From: Macrotrachela quadricornifera
Taxonomy: Eukaryota; Rotifera; Eurotatoria; Philodinida; Philodinidae
Length of the DNA: 64,000 nt
NCBI GenBank assembly: GCA_022393335.1
Contig: JAJEKB010001195.1
Coordinates: 1 to 64,000, forward strand
Reading direction: 5' to 3'
Below, piece by piece: positions 25,275 through 36,915 of the stretch. Position 1 is the stretch's first letter. Every line of letters begins with the position of its first letter. The notes beneath the pieces are model-generated. The model did not search any database and was not told where the DNA came from. It saw only the letters and a list, made by a program, of their open reading frames with translations. The position numbers and the translations under genes are program-made.

Positions 25275-25347
25275 TGGAGAAGTTGGGCATCGATCCCAAT
25301 ACCTCTCGCATGCTAAGCGAGCGCTCTACCATATGAGCTACATCCCC
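25275..25347 (-). tRNA. tRNA-Ala (anticodon AGC)
   Basis: 73 nt without an intron fold as a cloverleaf: acceptor GGGGATG/CTTCTCC, D-stem GCTC/GAGC, anticodon stem CTCGC/GCGAG around loop TTAGCAT (anticodon AGC), T-stem TTGGG/CCCAA, discriminator A. The G3.U70 wobble pair, the main alanine identity element, is present. Two oddities: a T6-T67 mismatch in the acceptor stem, and A instead of T at position 54, so the T-loop reads ATCGATG. It sits 7 bp downstream of the RAD51C-like stop codon on the same strand. Probably functional, but the mismatches leave a little doubt. Confidence 0.88.
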
Positions 25348-25354
25348 ATGTTGA

Positions 25355-26552
25355 TTATATGTTTGTAATTGAATGTATATTTTCTTGTAATGCAGTATTA
25401 TAATCATCATGATCCATTAGTTCAGTTTCATCTATATCTCGAATACCATCATCCTGAAACAAAATATTTTCATTTAAAAATTCATGTATATAAAGAGAAA
25501 GCTCAGTTGAACTCAAATAAACTTTTTCGTATACGATAATCAATTTAATTATATCCTTACAGTTATTTGAAAAAATGTTGATAATTCTGGTAAATGTGGT
25601 GATTTAAGAACACGAGCTTCTCTTTTATTCATTTTCCATGAAAGTTGTATTCGTAATTGAGACATATGACCAAATGTATCACCAAGAGCTATTTTAAATA
25701 TTAAATTAAATTAATATTATTATCATTGAATTAAAATTACCTGGAGCACAATATGCTTCATTTTTCGGTGATTCAACTTTTGCTATCATATGATTAACAA
25801 CAACAGCCTAATAAATTTAATTATATGCTTGTTATAGATAATAAATAAAACTTACAGCACAATTATGTTCTGAAGCTAATTTTTGTAACATTGTAACGAT
25901 TCTAACTGTATATTTATGACGAACTAAATGATCACCATCAACAATACTTCTAATAGGATGTGCAAGACTATCAAGAATAATTAATTTAACGTTTCGTTCT
26001 GGTGTCATTATGTGTTTTAATTGAATAAGACAAGCAATTAATTCTGCTACATTTATACAACGAAAATATGTGACATTTTTTAATATTTGTTCGACTGAAC
26101 TGGTATTCATAGGATTTTTATTATCATTTTTATAATGATTTTCAGCAGCTATTGCCATATTTTGTAATCGTATAGGAACAAAACTACCTTCTGTATCAAT
26201 ATAAATTACTGTTCCTGTATTGTCTGATGTCACACCATATTTCATTTGAACTGAAACACATAATTGCGTACTAATAAAAAATTAATATTCAACTTAATTT
26301 AAATATAAGAATAAGTAAACAAACCATAAATTTGATTTTCCACTTCCTGGATTGCCACATAGTTCCGTTATAACACCCATACGAACACCACCATCTATAA
26401 AAATTGAAGAAGAGAAAAAAATGATTTAATTCAAAAGACTTTTTTAAAATCTCACTAAGCATTTCATCAAATTTCTTTGAATATGTTGAGATATATCCAA
26501 TATTAGATTTTAATATATCCATAGCAGTTCGACTTTTTCTTTCTAAAGCCAT
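25355..26552 (-). CDS. RAD51C: RAD51C-like recombination protein, 291 aa, lacking the usual N-terminal domain
   Basis: RAD51C is a RAD51 paralogue that helps RAD51 filaments repair DNA breaks by homologous recombination. Six exons join in frame: 26552-26456, 26394-26325, 26270-25856, 25807-25741, 25688-25561, 25453-25355. The ATPase core is intact: Walker A GNPGSGKS, preceded by GVITELC; VIYIDTEGSFV; Walker B LIILD; then APALGDTFGHMSQLRI, VLKSPHLPE and the terminal DDGIRD. The order and spacing fit RAD51C better than other paralogues. The family is usually about 370 residues; here the N-terminal helix-hairpin-helix region of some 80 residues is absent, and the protein starts MALERKSRTAMDIL just ahead of the core. 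The start codon is only 157 bp from the divergent WDR11 start codon, leaving little room for another exon, though a distant one is not excluded. Confidence 0.88.
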
Positions 26553-26709
26553 GTTAAAATAAAAGTGTGATGTTAAATTTTTAAAATGATTAGCTCAGCG
26601 AACATAGCGCTCGAAATCTAACTGGATGTGTATGAATCATTGCTTAATTCTTTTTTTTTCTTAAAGCATATTTTGTTGTGCTGTGGCATTGAATAACAAA
26701 AAAAAAGCG
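26553..26709. promoter_or_regulatory. 157-bp shared promoter interval of RAD51C-like and WDR11 genes
   Basis: Two start codons on opposite strands are 157 bp apart, so both promoters must lie here or overlap the genes. The interval is AT-rich with a T-run followed by CTTAAAG, a possible splice acceptor in the WDR11 leader. Co-regulation is possible but not shown. Confidence 0.6.
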
Positions 26710-29700
26710 ATGAATCTTGTATCTCGAATCATTCCTGGAGCTTTAAATAATGCTAATAAAGATGCTATTGATTGGAATCATCATGGTCTTCTTGCATATG
26801 GATGTCAATCAACTGTGGTCGTACTTGATCCACAGTCATTTCGAGTATTTCATTTGATTTTTTTTTGTAGAAAAATTATTTTTATATTATTAATAATATT
26901 CTAGGTTCTTCAATGTATGGAAAAATATCATGAATCAATTATTAAAGTATTCAAAATATGATTTATTCTGATTAAGAAATATTCTTTTTAAATAGGTTAA
27001 ATGGTCTCCAGACAATTTTTATCATAATATAGATGATCCATATAGTTTAAGATTAGCTAGTGCTGATGCAGCTGGAAATATTCTTATTTGGGATGTTTAT
27101 AAATCATCAGTACAATTTGAATTTCGTGATGGAACTAAATCAATAGCTGGTTTTTATTTAGAATTTTTTTCTATAAGAAAAAAAAAATATATTAATTTCA
27201 TCATTTCATAGATATGATATGGTATTTATCAGATAATAATTCACATCTTTTACTTGTGGTTCATTCATCAAATATTGTAACATTATGGAATACACAAACA
27301 GGAACAAAAATTTGGCGTATTGTTTATGATCATGAACGACAAAGAGATTCGGAAATATTTTTACAAATTATTCAAGATCCATTTAATCATCAACGAGCAA
27401 TTTGTAAATATTATTTTTTATTAAGGAAAAAAATAATAATAAATAATTATATACAATTTTATTTTTAGTACTTGGTCAATCTAGTTTAACATTTATTGAA
27501 GATTTTTCACCAATGATTACTCCCAGTGGTCAATCTCGTAGATTTTATATATCAAATACAAATAATAATAATCATAAACATAGTCCATCATCTAATAATA
27601 AACGAACACCATTATCTAGTTCAATATCATCAGCAAGTAGTCAATTAACAACACGTCTTAAAACAATTATTGAAGGAAGTGAACATCTAAAGTATTTTGA
27701 AAATTTTCTAAGATTAAAAATTACTTTTTATTTTTATTCTTTTCGTAGACAAGATGATCAATCGGCATCAACAGTTGTTAGTTTAAATGATTGTATACAA
27801 ATATTATTTCATCCAATACATCGTCATTTAATATTAATTGTTTATCCACGTGAAATATTAATATTTGATTTACAAATCTTACAAACTGTTGGAAATATTT
27901 TATGTGAGAAAGGTTCAGCAGCATTTTATAAAGTTAGTGATTTTTTAAAAAAATATTATTTTATTATTCTGTAAAAAAATTTATTCTAAATAGATTTATG
28001 CATGTTATCGACGTGATACATTTATATGTTTTCATGAAAGTGGAACAATTAGTGTTCGAAATAGACATTTAGAAAATAGTACAATAACTGCACTTCAATC
28101 TCCAAATTGTACATTTGAAAAATTTTTATTTTATTATCATATAATTTAAATATTTTATTCTTAGATTCATTAAATGATTTTGTTATTGATTTAACTTATG
28201 ATCTGGTTTTTTATTCTGATCCATTTCGTTTAATTAAAAATACACGTATTTGTTCATTTTCTGTATCACCACAAGATGAAACATCTGTAAGTGTTATTCT
28301 TACGGATGGTAAAGTTTTATTTTGGAATATTGATCATAAAATTTTACCAATACCATCAAATATTGAAACAAATAATGAAGGAAATACTGGAAATCGTATT
28401 CCATTAGGTGGAGTAATGTTTGCTCCTCCATCTGGTCCATATGTTATACATATGTGTCCACCAATGACAGCAAAAAATTGGAAAGAATGGATACCATTAT
28501 TAGCTATTGGTAATTAAAATCTTGAAAATAATATTTTATTCTTTCAAGAAATATTCATAGGTTGTACAAATGGAGATATACTAATCTTTAATCTCAATGA
28601 TGGAACTATTCAACGACAATTAGCTGTTCATTCATGTACTGTTCGGTATGTATTGTTATTAAATATATGCTTATATGTGAGATAATAGATCAGTAGATAG
28701 GTGAAACCAAAACAAAATCGATTCATTCGTATCTATCAAAGATATGACTATCACTTTGTTTATGTTTGCTAATTTTGTATTTTGTTCAAGATGATTTTCA
28801 CCAAAATATTACCTAAAAACAATCTAATTTTGTTATTTCATAAATATAAAATTTATTGTTTGTTATAGTGGAGTAGTATGGTTATCTTCTCAAATAATTC
28901 TTTCTTGGGCATATCAAACTCCTGGTGATGGACGTTCAACAGTTCGAAATGAAATATTTATGGTTCATATTCAATCAGGTTATTAGATTATTCAATATAT
29001 ATATAACATCTAATTTTTTTTTGTTTCTATTTCTTATAGGAAGACAAGAACTATTTCGATCTGAAATAAATCATGAAGAATCACCAATTGAACGTTTAAA
29101 AGTTTCTTGCACAAAGTTAGTATACATTTTAAATAAATATGTTTATGTTTTTTTGTCTATATTTATTAAAGAAATTATTTAATTATTCTTTTTCGTGATC
29201 AACCATTTGAACTATGGGATCTTAAAACATTTACATTAATTCGACGATTACCAAAAAAATGTCCGAAAATTTTAGCATTAGTATTTGAAATTTAAAACAA
29301 AAAATTTTTTTGGAAATTTTTTTTTTTGTGAATTATTTTAGGATTGGTCACCGAATATTTTAGGAATGAAAAGATCATCAGGAGAAACAGATTCATTACT
29401 TACTGGAAAATTAAGTAGTGAATCTGAACAAGAAGTTAATCGAACATCAAATGAATCTGAGTATGAAAAAGAAAAACATAAAATTTGCTTTCTAAATAGA
29501 TAAATTCTTTTGATAGAACTAGTTTAATGGATCATGAAAACAAACCACCACGTGAAAATTTTATATTTACAGATGAATATAATTTATTATATCACTTTTA
29601 TGTCGAAGGACGAACAATTAAAGAAGTTGCAACTGTTCCACCTGATGTATTCAATTTATTTTTCTTTTTTTCAGTTTTTTATTAAAATTTTCTTTTAGCA

Positions 29701-31578
29701 TTCATCATCAGCTACTACTGATTTAGGTAACATATTCTCTCCTTAAGTTTTAATTAAAAAAGTTTTGATTCTTCTTTTTTTTTTTTAGTATTAAAAGGTG
29801 ATTATCTTCTTTCTGGTGATGTAGATGGTATCATACAAGTATTTAATATTAAACTTAAACAGAACAGGTAGTAAATATTTTTATTACAAAAAAAAATAAA
29901 AACGTCTTTTTGTTTGATGAATAAGATCGTTTAATACAAAACGAAGTCCAATTCGTAAAGTTCGTTTTTCACCTGGTAAAGGTAATTTTCGAGCATTTAT
30001 TCTATTTAATGATGGTGTTGATATTTGGGATATACGAGATGTAAGTATCTCTTTTTTTTTCAAAATTTTCTATGAAAATTATTTGTTTAAAAATAATGAT
30101 TTATATAATAGAGAGATCGTATTAGTACATTGAAATATCCACGTGATACAATTCAAGTTACTGATGGTGATTGGGCAACTTCGGATAAAATTGTATTAGC
30201 ATGTTCGGATCATTGTTTAAGAATATATGAAATGAATTTAATTGATTCATCAAGTTCACTTGAATTTCAAACAATTCAACGTATGTTTAATTATTAAAAA
30301 TTTAAAATAAAATAGAAAAAATAACAGAATTCAATATGTAAGAATGTTCTCTTCTAAAGTCTTGATATTTTATTTAATTTTTCATACATATAAACGCTGT
30401 AACTTTTGAACTATATTTGAATTGACGAATAATAATATGTTTTAATATTCTTTTAGAATCAACATTATATCCATATTTAATGACACCACGTCATGCTAAT
30501 TTATTAAAACATTTATTATGTATAAATAATGGATCATTAAATGATTTAATTAAAAAATGTGAAGATACAAATCTAAATGGATTACTTGAAAAAGAAATTT
30601 CAAAACTTGATGAGTAAATAATCATATTGTTTTTTTTCTTTTAGTAATTTATCAATTATTAAATAAATGATTGTTTTTTTTAGAGAATCAAAAAATTATT
30701 TAACTAATACAAATTCAACTATTGATCGATGTTTATTTATTTCTAATCTATTTAATGATTCATGGGAACAACGTTTTTGGAAATTAACTAAATATTATTT
30801 ATATGAATATGGTTCATTAAATGAAGATTCACATCAATCATTATCACTACTTCCATCTTATGATTTACTTCTTGATTCAAAAACATTCGAACAAATTCAA
30901 TTAGAACGAACAATTCGTCGTGATATTAAATGTTCATCATCATCATCATTAACACATTGTATTGATTCTTATATTACTCATAAACAAATTGATCGTGCTG
31001 TACAACTTTTACTTGATACAGATCCAGATGATGATACATATGCATTAAATTGTATAAAAGCTTGTCTTATATCTTCAATGCAAAAGCAAACATCTGAAAC
31101 ATCAAAAAATACTGTAACTAAATTAGTTGCAACAAATTTAATTGCTAATGGAAAAGTTGATGACGGTGTACAATTATTATGTACAATTGATTTATGTGCT
31201 GAAGCATGTCGATATTTACAAGATCATAATCAATGGGAACGTTCAATATGGTTAGCAAAATTACGTCTTAAAGCAAATTCAAATGAATATATTGATGTTA
31301 TTAAACGATGGTCAGAATATGTTCGTCTTCATTCTCAAACATCAAAAATGAATTCAGCTTTAATATTAATCTCATCTGGACAATTTCGACGTGCTATCGA
31401 AGTTTTACATAATCAAGGTGCAATTGAATTAGCTGTACGTTTATTTGTTTGTTGTAAACAATTTGGTATTGATGATGGTACAATAGGACAGAAATTATTT
31501 GAAGATTATATTGATTTAATGCAATCATTTGGTTTTAGTTCAGTTGCAAATGATTTTCAAATAACAGTAGTTGTATGA
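26710..31578 (+). CDS. WDR11: WDR11 homologue (WD-repeat protein), 1151 aa
   Basis: WDR11 is a double beta-propeller scaffold that works with FAM91A1 in endosome-to-Golgi vesicle tethering and has links to ciliogenesis. Twenty exons (26710-26844, 26905-26946, 26996-27149, 27212-27403, 27469-27691, 27749-27932, 27994-28108, 28165-28509, 28561-28645, 28869-28978, 29040-29115, 29172-29280, 29342-29460, 29523-29646, 29699-29726, 29789-29867, 29926-30040, 30112-30280, 30457-30613, 30684-31578) join in one frame. Family landmarks: PGALNNANKDAIDWNHHGLL near the start, VKWSPDNFYHN, LRLASADAAGNILIWDV, LNDCIQILFHP, YPREILIFDLQ, ESPIERLKVS, FRDQPFELWDL and the helical C-terminal third. Slightly shorter than the human 1224. 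An upstream in-frame GTG was rejected in favour of the ATG at 26710. Confidence 0.95.
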
Positions 31579-32166
31579 ACAACGAACTTCTTATGTTTTT
31601 TTTTCTTTTTTTAAGTAAACAGTGATTTTGCCTTTTTCTTTTTTTTTTTTTTTTGCTTTTCCAATGTATGTGCAATCGATTGTGAAAAAGAAAAATATAC
31701 GTCAAAAAAAACACTAAGACTATCGATCTTATACATTGACGAACGAAGTAAATAAAGCGAATAAATGATCAGTACATTTGCGGATATGAATAAATGACAA
31801 TAATCATATAGAATAAACTATGATCAAAAAGACAACATAGATATTTATGTATATAATTTTCGTTGAGTATTTCGGAAAGTCATCATTTCAAGCACAATCT
31901 TATTAATATTAACATTTCCGGTGAAATATTAAATATATGTGTAATGTAAGCAAAATAGTTATATGTTTTGATTTTTCTTTTTCTTATTTGATTATCTTTC
32001 GGTTCTTTTCTCGGTGAATTATTGTGACGGACGGGGTATTTCAAATTACCGACTAATACCGCCTAACTAGTGATTTTCTTCTTTTTTTTTCCTCTCTTTC
32101 ATTTAAAATTTCTCATCTCATCATCATCTTGTCTCTCGTCATTTCGTCGATCTTTAAACAAACTAT
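31579..32166. other. Intergenic region between WDR11 and a peptide precursor
   Basis: 588 bp with T-rich tracts and AATAAA-like motifs near 31750 that could end the WDR11 transcript. No exon is seen. It must hold the promoter of the downstream secreted peptide gene. Confidence 0.5.
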
Positions 32167-32524
32167 ATGATCAAAATGAAGTTCTTCATTGTTCTAGTCA
32201 TCTGCTTTTACATTTTAAATCAAACATTTATCAATGCACGTACGACAGGACTAAGAAAAATTTATTGGTCTCTTCCAACCATTGCTGACTATCAAGGTGA
32301 TTTACTTCATCAAAAATTTGAACGAAGACGACAAGCTGGTATGTTTTAAAATAGATTAAAATTTTATTTCTTTTTCTTTTTTTTTTTTATTAATTCTTTT
32401 AAAATTTATAGGTTGGGGTAAACGTCGTGATTTAATGACTGAAGATGACGATGATGACTTTTTACCTTATCATCCTTATACTCCACATGAATATTTTGCT
32501 CGTACTTGGTTTGATGATAAATGA
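32167..32524 (+). CDS. Secreted neuropeptide precursor with one amidated GW-type peptide, 94 aa
   Basis: Two exons, 32167-32338 and 32412-32524. The N-terminus is a classic signal peptide (MKFFIVLVICFYILNQTFINA, with an alternative ATG three codons upstream chosen as start). The middle ends in RRR-QAGW-G-KRR: cleavage after the arginines and at KRR, with glycine as amide donor, would give the tetrapeptide QAGW-amide, whose N-terminal Gln could cyclise. The longer segment RTTGLRKIYWSLPT.. could form a second product or spacer. The C-terminus is acidic, then rich in Pro, His and Tyr, and ends WFDDK. The intron splits the Gly codon of GW. W-amide peptides such as APGW-amide and myoinhibitory peptides exist in other protostomes, but the Wx6W spacing of the latter is absent, so I assign no family. 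Confidence 0.75.
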
Positions 32525-32675
32525 ACAATGTTTTATCTTGTTCATATTTAGATACAACATATGCTTAAAAAAAGATTTTAAATAATATAAAAAAAATATA
32601 TATAACTATTTACTGTTCAACAAAAAACACCATCAAAAACATAAAATACATGCGCACGTTATTTATTAAAATTTA

Positions 32676-32678
<3 letters not shown>

Positions 32679-32708
<30 letters not shown>
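32679..32708. repeat. (AT)n microsatellite
   Basis: About fifteen AT units, located between the convergent stop codons of the two peptide precursor genes. Confidence 0.95.
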
Positions 32709-32711
<3 letters not shown>

Positions 32712-32780
32712 GATCTGAGACGATGTAGATAACATGACTACATATTGCGTTGAATTGATGAATTTCCATATTTATTTATA

Positions 32781-33212
32781 TCATTTCTTTGTATACTTAT
32801 TTCCACGCCGTAAGAAAGTCATTAAGAACCTATGAAATGAGTTGTCATGGTCTTTAAAATAAGGTGGTACCACATGTAATGATCGTTTTTCTTCTAGAAT
32901 ATGTTTTGATGTAGAAGGTAAACCGTCTTTTAAATTATATGAATTGGAAAGTAATGAATTTTCATTTATCTCTAATAGTGATCTCTTATAAGCGCATCTA
33001 AACATCCACATAGCTTTTTCGTAATCTGAATTTAATTCCCAATATGATTTTGAACAATCAGTTTCAACAAAAGTCGATTCTTGTTCCGGTACACTTCTTT
33101 TACCTGGATTTGGATAACTCATAGGTTTTGTTCGATGAGGTTTTTTGATAAACCATTGAGCATTTGTTGATAATAATATTGAAATAAAAAATATCGATTG
33201 AATAATATTCAT
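32781..33212 (-). CDS. Secreted neuropeptide precursor with a long Pro-amide peptide and a two-cysteine segment, 143 aa
   Basis: A single exon. The best start is the ATG at 33212, which begins a signal peptide (MNIIQSIFFISILLSTNA); an upstream in-frame ATG at 33353 would put 47 odd residues before it. Cleavage after the signal would expose Gln, giving QWFIKKPHRTKPMSYPNP followed by G-KR, so an 18-residue peptide with a pyroglutamate N-terminus and an amidated C-terminal Pro is predicted. The internal KK precedes Pro and should resist cleavage. Next comes a segment with two cysteines 19 residues apart (DCSKSYWEL to MFRCAYKR), then further basic sites (EEKR, LRR). The layout, amidated peptide directly after the signal plus a cysteine-pair domain, recalls several protostome neurohormone precursors. 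I do not recognise the specific family. It is convergent with the GW-type precursor, 256 bp apart. Confidence 0.72.
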   Translation of the reverse strand: MNIIQSIFFISILLSTNAQWFIKKPHRTKPMSYPNPGKRSVPEQESTFVETDCSKSYWELNSDYEKAMWMFRCAYKRSLLEINENSLLSNSYNLKDGLPSTSKHILEEKRSLHVVPPYFKDHDNSFHRFLMTFLRRGNKYTKK

Positions 33213-36200
33213 TGATTTGAATATGAAATTGTTTAAAAGGTTTCGGAGATTAATCAATAAAATATCTAAATACAATAAGAAAACAAATAGAAAGAAAATA
33301 AAAACTCTATGAAGAGAATATATCGTAAACATGATATACAGACCACTTAGCAAAATATTTCCAGAATGTTAAAAATAATTATTAATGCGAATTAAACAAA
33401 AAACAAGTACTAATTACTAAAGAAAATTACGTTTACTCAAATACACAATGAAACTTTGCTAAGAAAACAATATACAAATGGTAACTATTCTTATTCATGA
33501 ATAATCACCATATGTTACACTGAAATATCTTACTCAACTTGAAAGGGAATTATTGCATATATATATATATGCAAAAAGAAATTAAGAGAGATGATTCATT
33601 TGAAGTTATTGGTTCTCTACTATGCCGAATGATGAAGGACATTTGTCACAATATAAAAAAATGAGCATACAATGATTAAAGAAAGAAAAAAGAAAAGAAA
33701 AATTATAAATGATATATATGAATAATGATGAGATTTTATTTGTTTGATACAAACAACATGTTATACCGCCTCAACATTCATTTAATATATTTATTTAAAA
33801 AAATTTTTTTAAATAAAGGAGTCGATTTGTCAATGCCATTACTATTTTAATTATAATACTTTCTCAGCAGGTTGTTTTTCGTATTGAATTCGAATACGAA
33901 ATGCTGTCTTTTTTTTCTATAACACCTACGCTAAGTATACATTTACCTATTCATACAGGTGAATATTTGTAATCATGCTGTCAGATAATTAGCTCTTTTA
34001 GTCAATTATTATTTTCGTCATATTCAAGATACAATTTCAAATCTTTCTCCTACACTTTTAAAAACTGAATCATATACATATCAATGAGTCGTCAGTCCGT
34101 ACTCACTGCTTGATTAAACTACATTGACTCTATACTTTCAGAACAAATTAATGTATCCATTGAAGTGTCTGAGAAATTATTATATTCTTCGAGTATTTAT
34201 TAATAATCAAGAATTTATGAGTTGCATTGTTATGTATATATATTTTGTGACAAAGCATAGTATACAGAAAAAAGGAAGAATGATAGATTGACAAAGAATT
34301 GCATAAGTTACAAAGGGTTTTCATATCCACCCCCGCAATAGACGTATGAATAATAGATAGAAATGTAGGACAATGTCTTTGTTCTTATTGATACATTAAT
34401 ATACTATTTTGTTTAAAAAAATATGTATCATTTTCTAATTAGACTTCTTCATTCTATCGTTATTGTATATAGTCTTTTATAATTCTATGTAGGTGTAATC
34501 ATATGATCAATCATCAATGGATTATTTAACAAAATTCATTTTTCTACATATAATTAAATTGTAGATTAAGAAATATTTATTATTCAAAATATTATTTTTC
34601 TTAAAAATAATATTTATTAAACGTTTCTTTTTCATTAAAATTTATAAAACAATCTATAGGTTTCTATAGTAAAGTGTGACGCACAAACTAATTTTAATTG
34701 TGTAAAAACTATTTAATTATTTGTAAGAGCAGACAAGTAGTGAGCACAGACTTTGATGAAAGCTACTTTTATTTGGAATAGAATTTATAAAACTATTAAT
34801 TTTACTAAATAAACTAATAAACAATTTGAATATATTCTTGCAATTATTATCAGACAGAATATGATAGAATTTTATATAGATCATACAAACATGGAATTAT
34901 CTTCTTAGATATTTTGTCTATTTCAATTATCAATATGATATCTAATAAATTGTTTACAAATATAAAATAGATCTTTTTGTAACTTTAAGCTCGTTTTATT
35001 TACTCAAATTCTAAGAATAAAATATATAAAATAAAATGCTATATTCAATTGTATGCCATCAATAGTAACGATGAAGTTAGGACTCGTAAGTCTTCTTGAA
35101 TAATTTCAATCATTTAGTGAAATGGAAATTGATAAGTTCCTTTTTCCTTTAAATTGTATTATTTTTAAAAATTAATTGTCAAAAAAAGATCTTAATTTTT
35201 TAATGAAAAAGTACGTAAAGAGAAAACAAAATAATTATAGTGATACGCTTGAATTAATGTACGAGATGACATATATGATAATTTATTCTCTCATAATATG
35301 AAAGGAAAAATATTTTTTATAAAATGCATGATGTTGCATCATTATTTTGTACTTTATTACTATCTATTGAAAATGATTTGTATCATTCTATATCTTTGTG
35401 TTTCTTCATTTGTTGCTTAATGAAATAATCAATCACAGACGTTGAATATATGCTTATTAAAAATTAATTGACCTGTCAAAATTCCTAAAGCCTTTATAAT
35501 TATAAACATCATCATTTTCTTCAAGGTTTTTTCTTTTCATAAGAGCCAAAAAACAACTGCCATTAATAATCAATTTGATTATTCAAACAAAATAGATGAA
35601 AAAGCTTTCTACAAATTTATAATCTTGCTATTGACTTTATAAGACCTTTAGTGAAAGAAAATGGTTAATTTAGATATTTTAACAAGAAAAATTTTTGAAG
35701 ATTGAATAGAAAATATCTTTAATTAGAAGATTACAATGAATAACTTTCCTAATTTATAAAAACATTGCTGGCAATAGCTTGTTAATAATATACAATAACA
35801 AATCCATACTATACAATATTAGTAATTATTTATCCATTTATAGGACCAAAACAAGTTTGAGAAATATAAGAACATACTAGAAGTAATGTCAGAATGTACT
35901 TAAAAAGAATAATATCTTATTCCAAAACGATTAACTTAAGCATTATTGAAAGAAAAAACTACTTGGATTTCAAAGAATAATCTCAATCTTGATATCATCA
36001 TATCTAACCGAAACCTGAAGTTGATGTCTGACGAATAATCTATAAGGCTTGTATTGATATAACTATTTTCTTGATACTACAGATTATATATGTACTTAGA
36101 ATTATAATAATGTGGCTTAGTTAGTAAAATATCAACATATTTTTTTATGAAATTTACAAAACATTAGGCCTTACATACTAGCATAATATAAGAATGTTTT

Positions 36201-36915
36201 ATAGTATGTGACTAATAATTTCTCTTGATATTGACATACATTCATCATATGAATAATAAATCGTTTTGATGCATATAGCTTGTGGATGTTTATATAAATT
36301 GTTGTTTTAAAAAATTTTATTAATGTAATTGAAACTGTACTTCAAAATCATTTCTCTTTCAATTAGTAAACATACTTTGTTATCTTTTCGACTTTATTGC
36401 TTAGCTATAAATTGTTTAGAATGTTTACCTTGATAAATAAAGTTTTGTGACAAGACAGTTATTTTTACACGCACTTTTTGCCTTCAAATTTCAATCTAGG
36501 AAACAAAGTGGAACCATTAGAACTTGTTCATTGCATACGATTCTGTATCATAGTGAAAGCAAACGTCTGTTACTATATTATATAGTTCGAATTTGTATGT
36601 AGTTGTTCATCACATTTATGTTTCTTGATGTATGTTCTTCGAAGTATATCTAATGATCTTCATCATATTCAATCTCTTTTTTGATTTATTATTGTTTTAT
36701 CTAATAATTGTTAAGCAGTTATTAATGTAAGATGAAATAAAATAAAAAGTTCTCCCTGAAACAGATTGGTCTTTATTGTAAACATTGATTCATATCGAGT
36801 TAACAGTATTACAAAAATTTAATTGTGTTATTGTATTTGTTTACTTATTTCTTTTAATACATAAGCATCGAAAACAAATGATTGGTGTTCTTTAGAATTT
36901 TTTAAAAAATTGCAG
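33213..36915. other. Long gene-free interval
   Basis: About 3.7 kb of AT-rich DNA. It holds a 22-bp AT palindrome at 33553-33574 and a 28-bp one at 33790-33817. I found no exon series, RNA gene or clear transposon. Confidence 0.5.
33790..33817. repeat. Perfect 28-bp palindrome
   Basis: TTTATTT followed by seven A, then seven T and AAATAAA, is perfectly self-complementary. Such A/T hairpins can arise by chance in AT-rich DNA or act as cruciforms. Confidence 0.9.

Noticed and set aside
25147..25410. Frame across the tRNA reading GDVAHMVERSLSMREVLGSM
   Set aside because: It is the translated tRNA-Ala sequence, a common false gene in annotations.
33213..33353. 47-residue N-terminal extension of the Pro-amide precursor
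   Set aside because: It would bury the signal peptide; its composition (FIFFLFVFLLYL) matches T-rich UTR.
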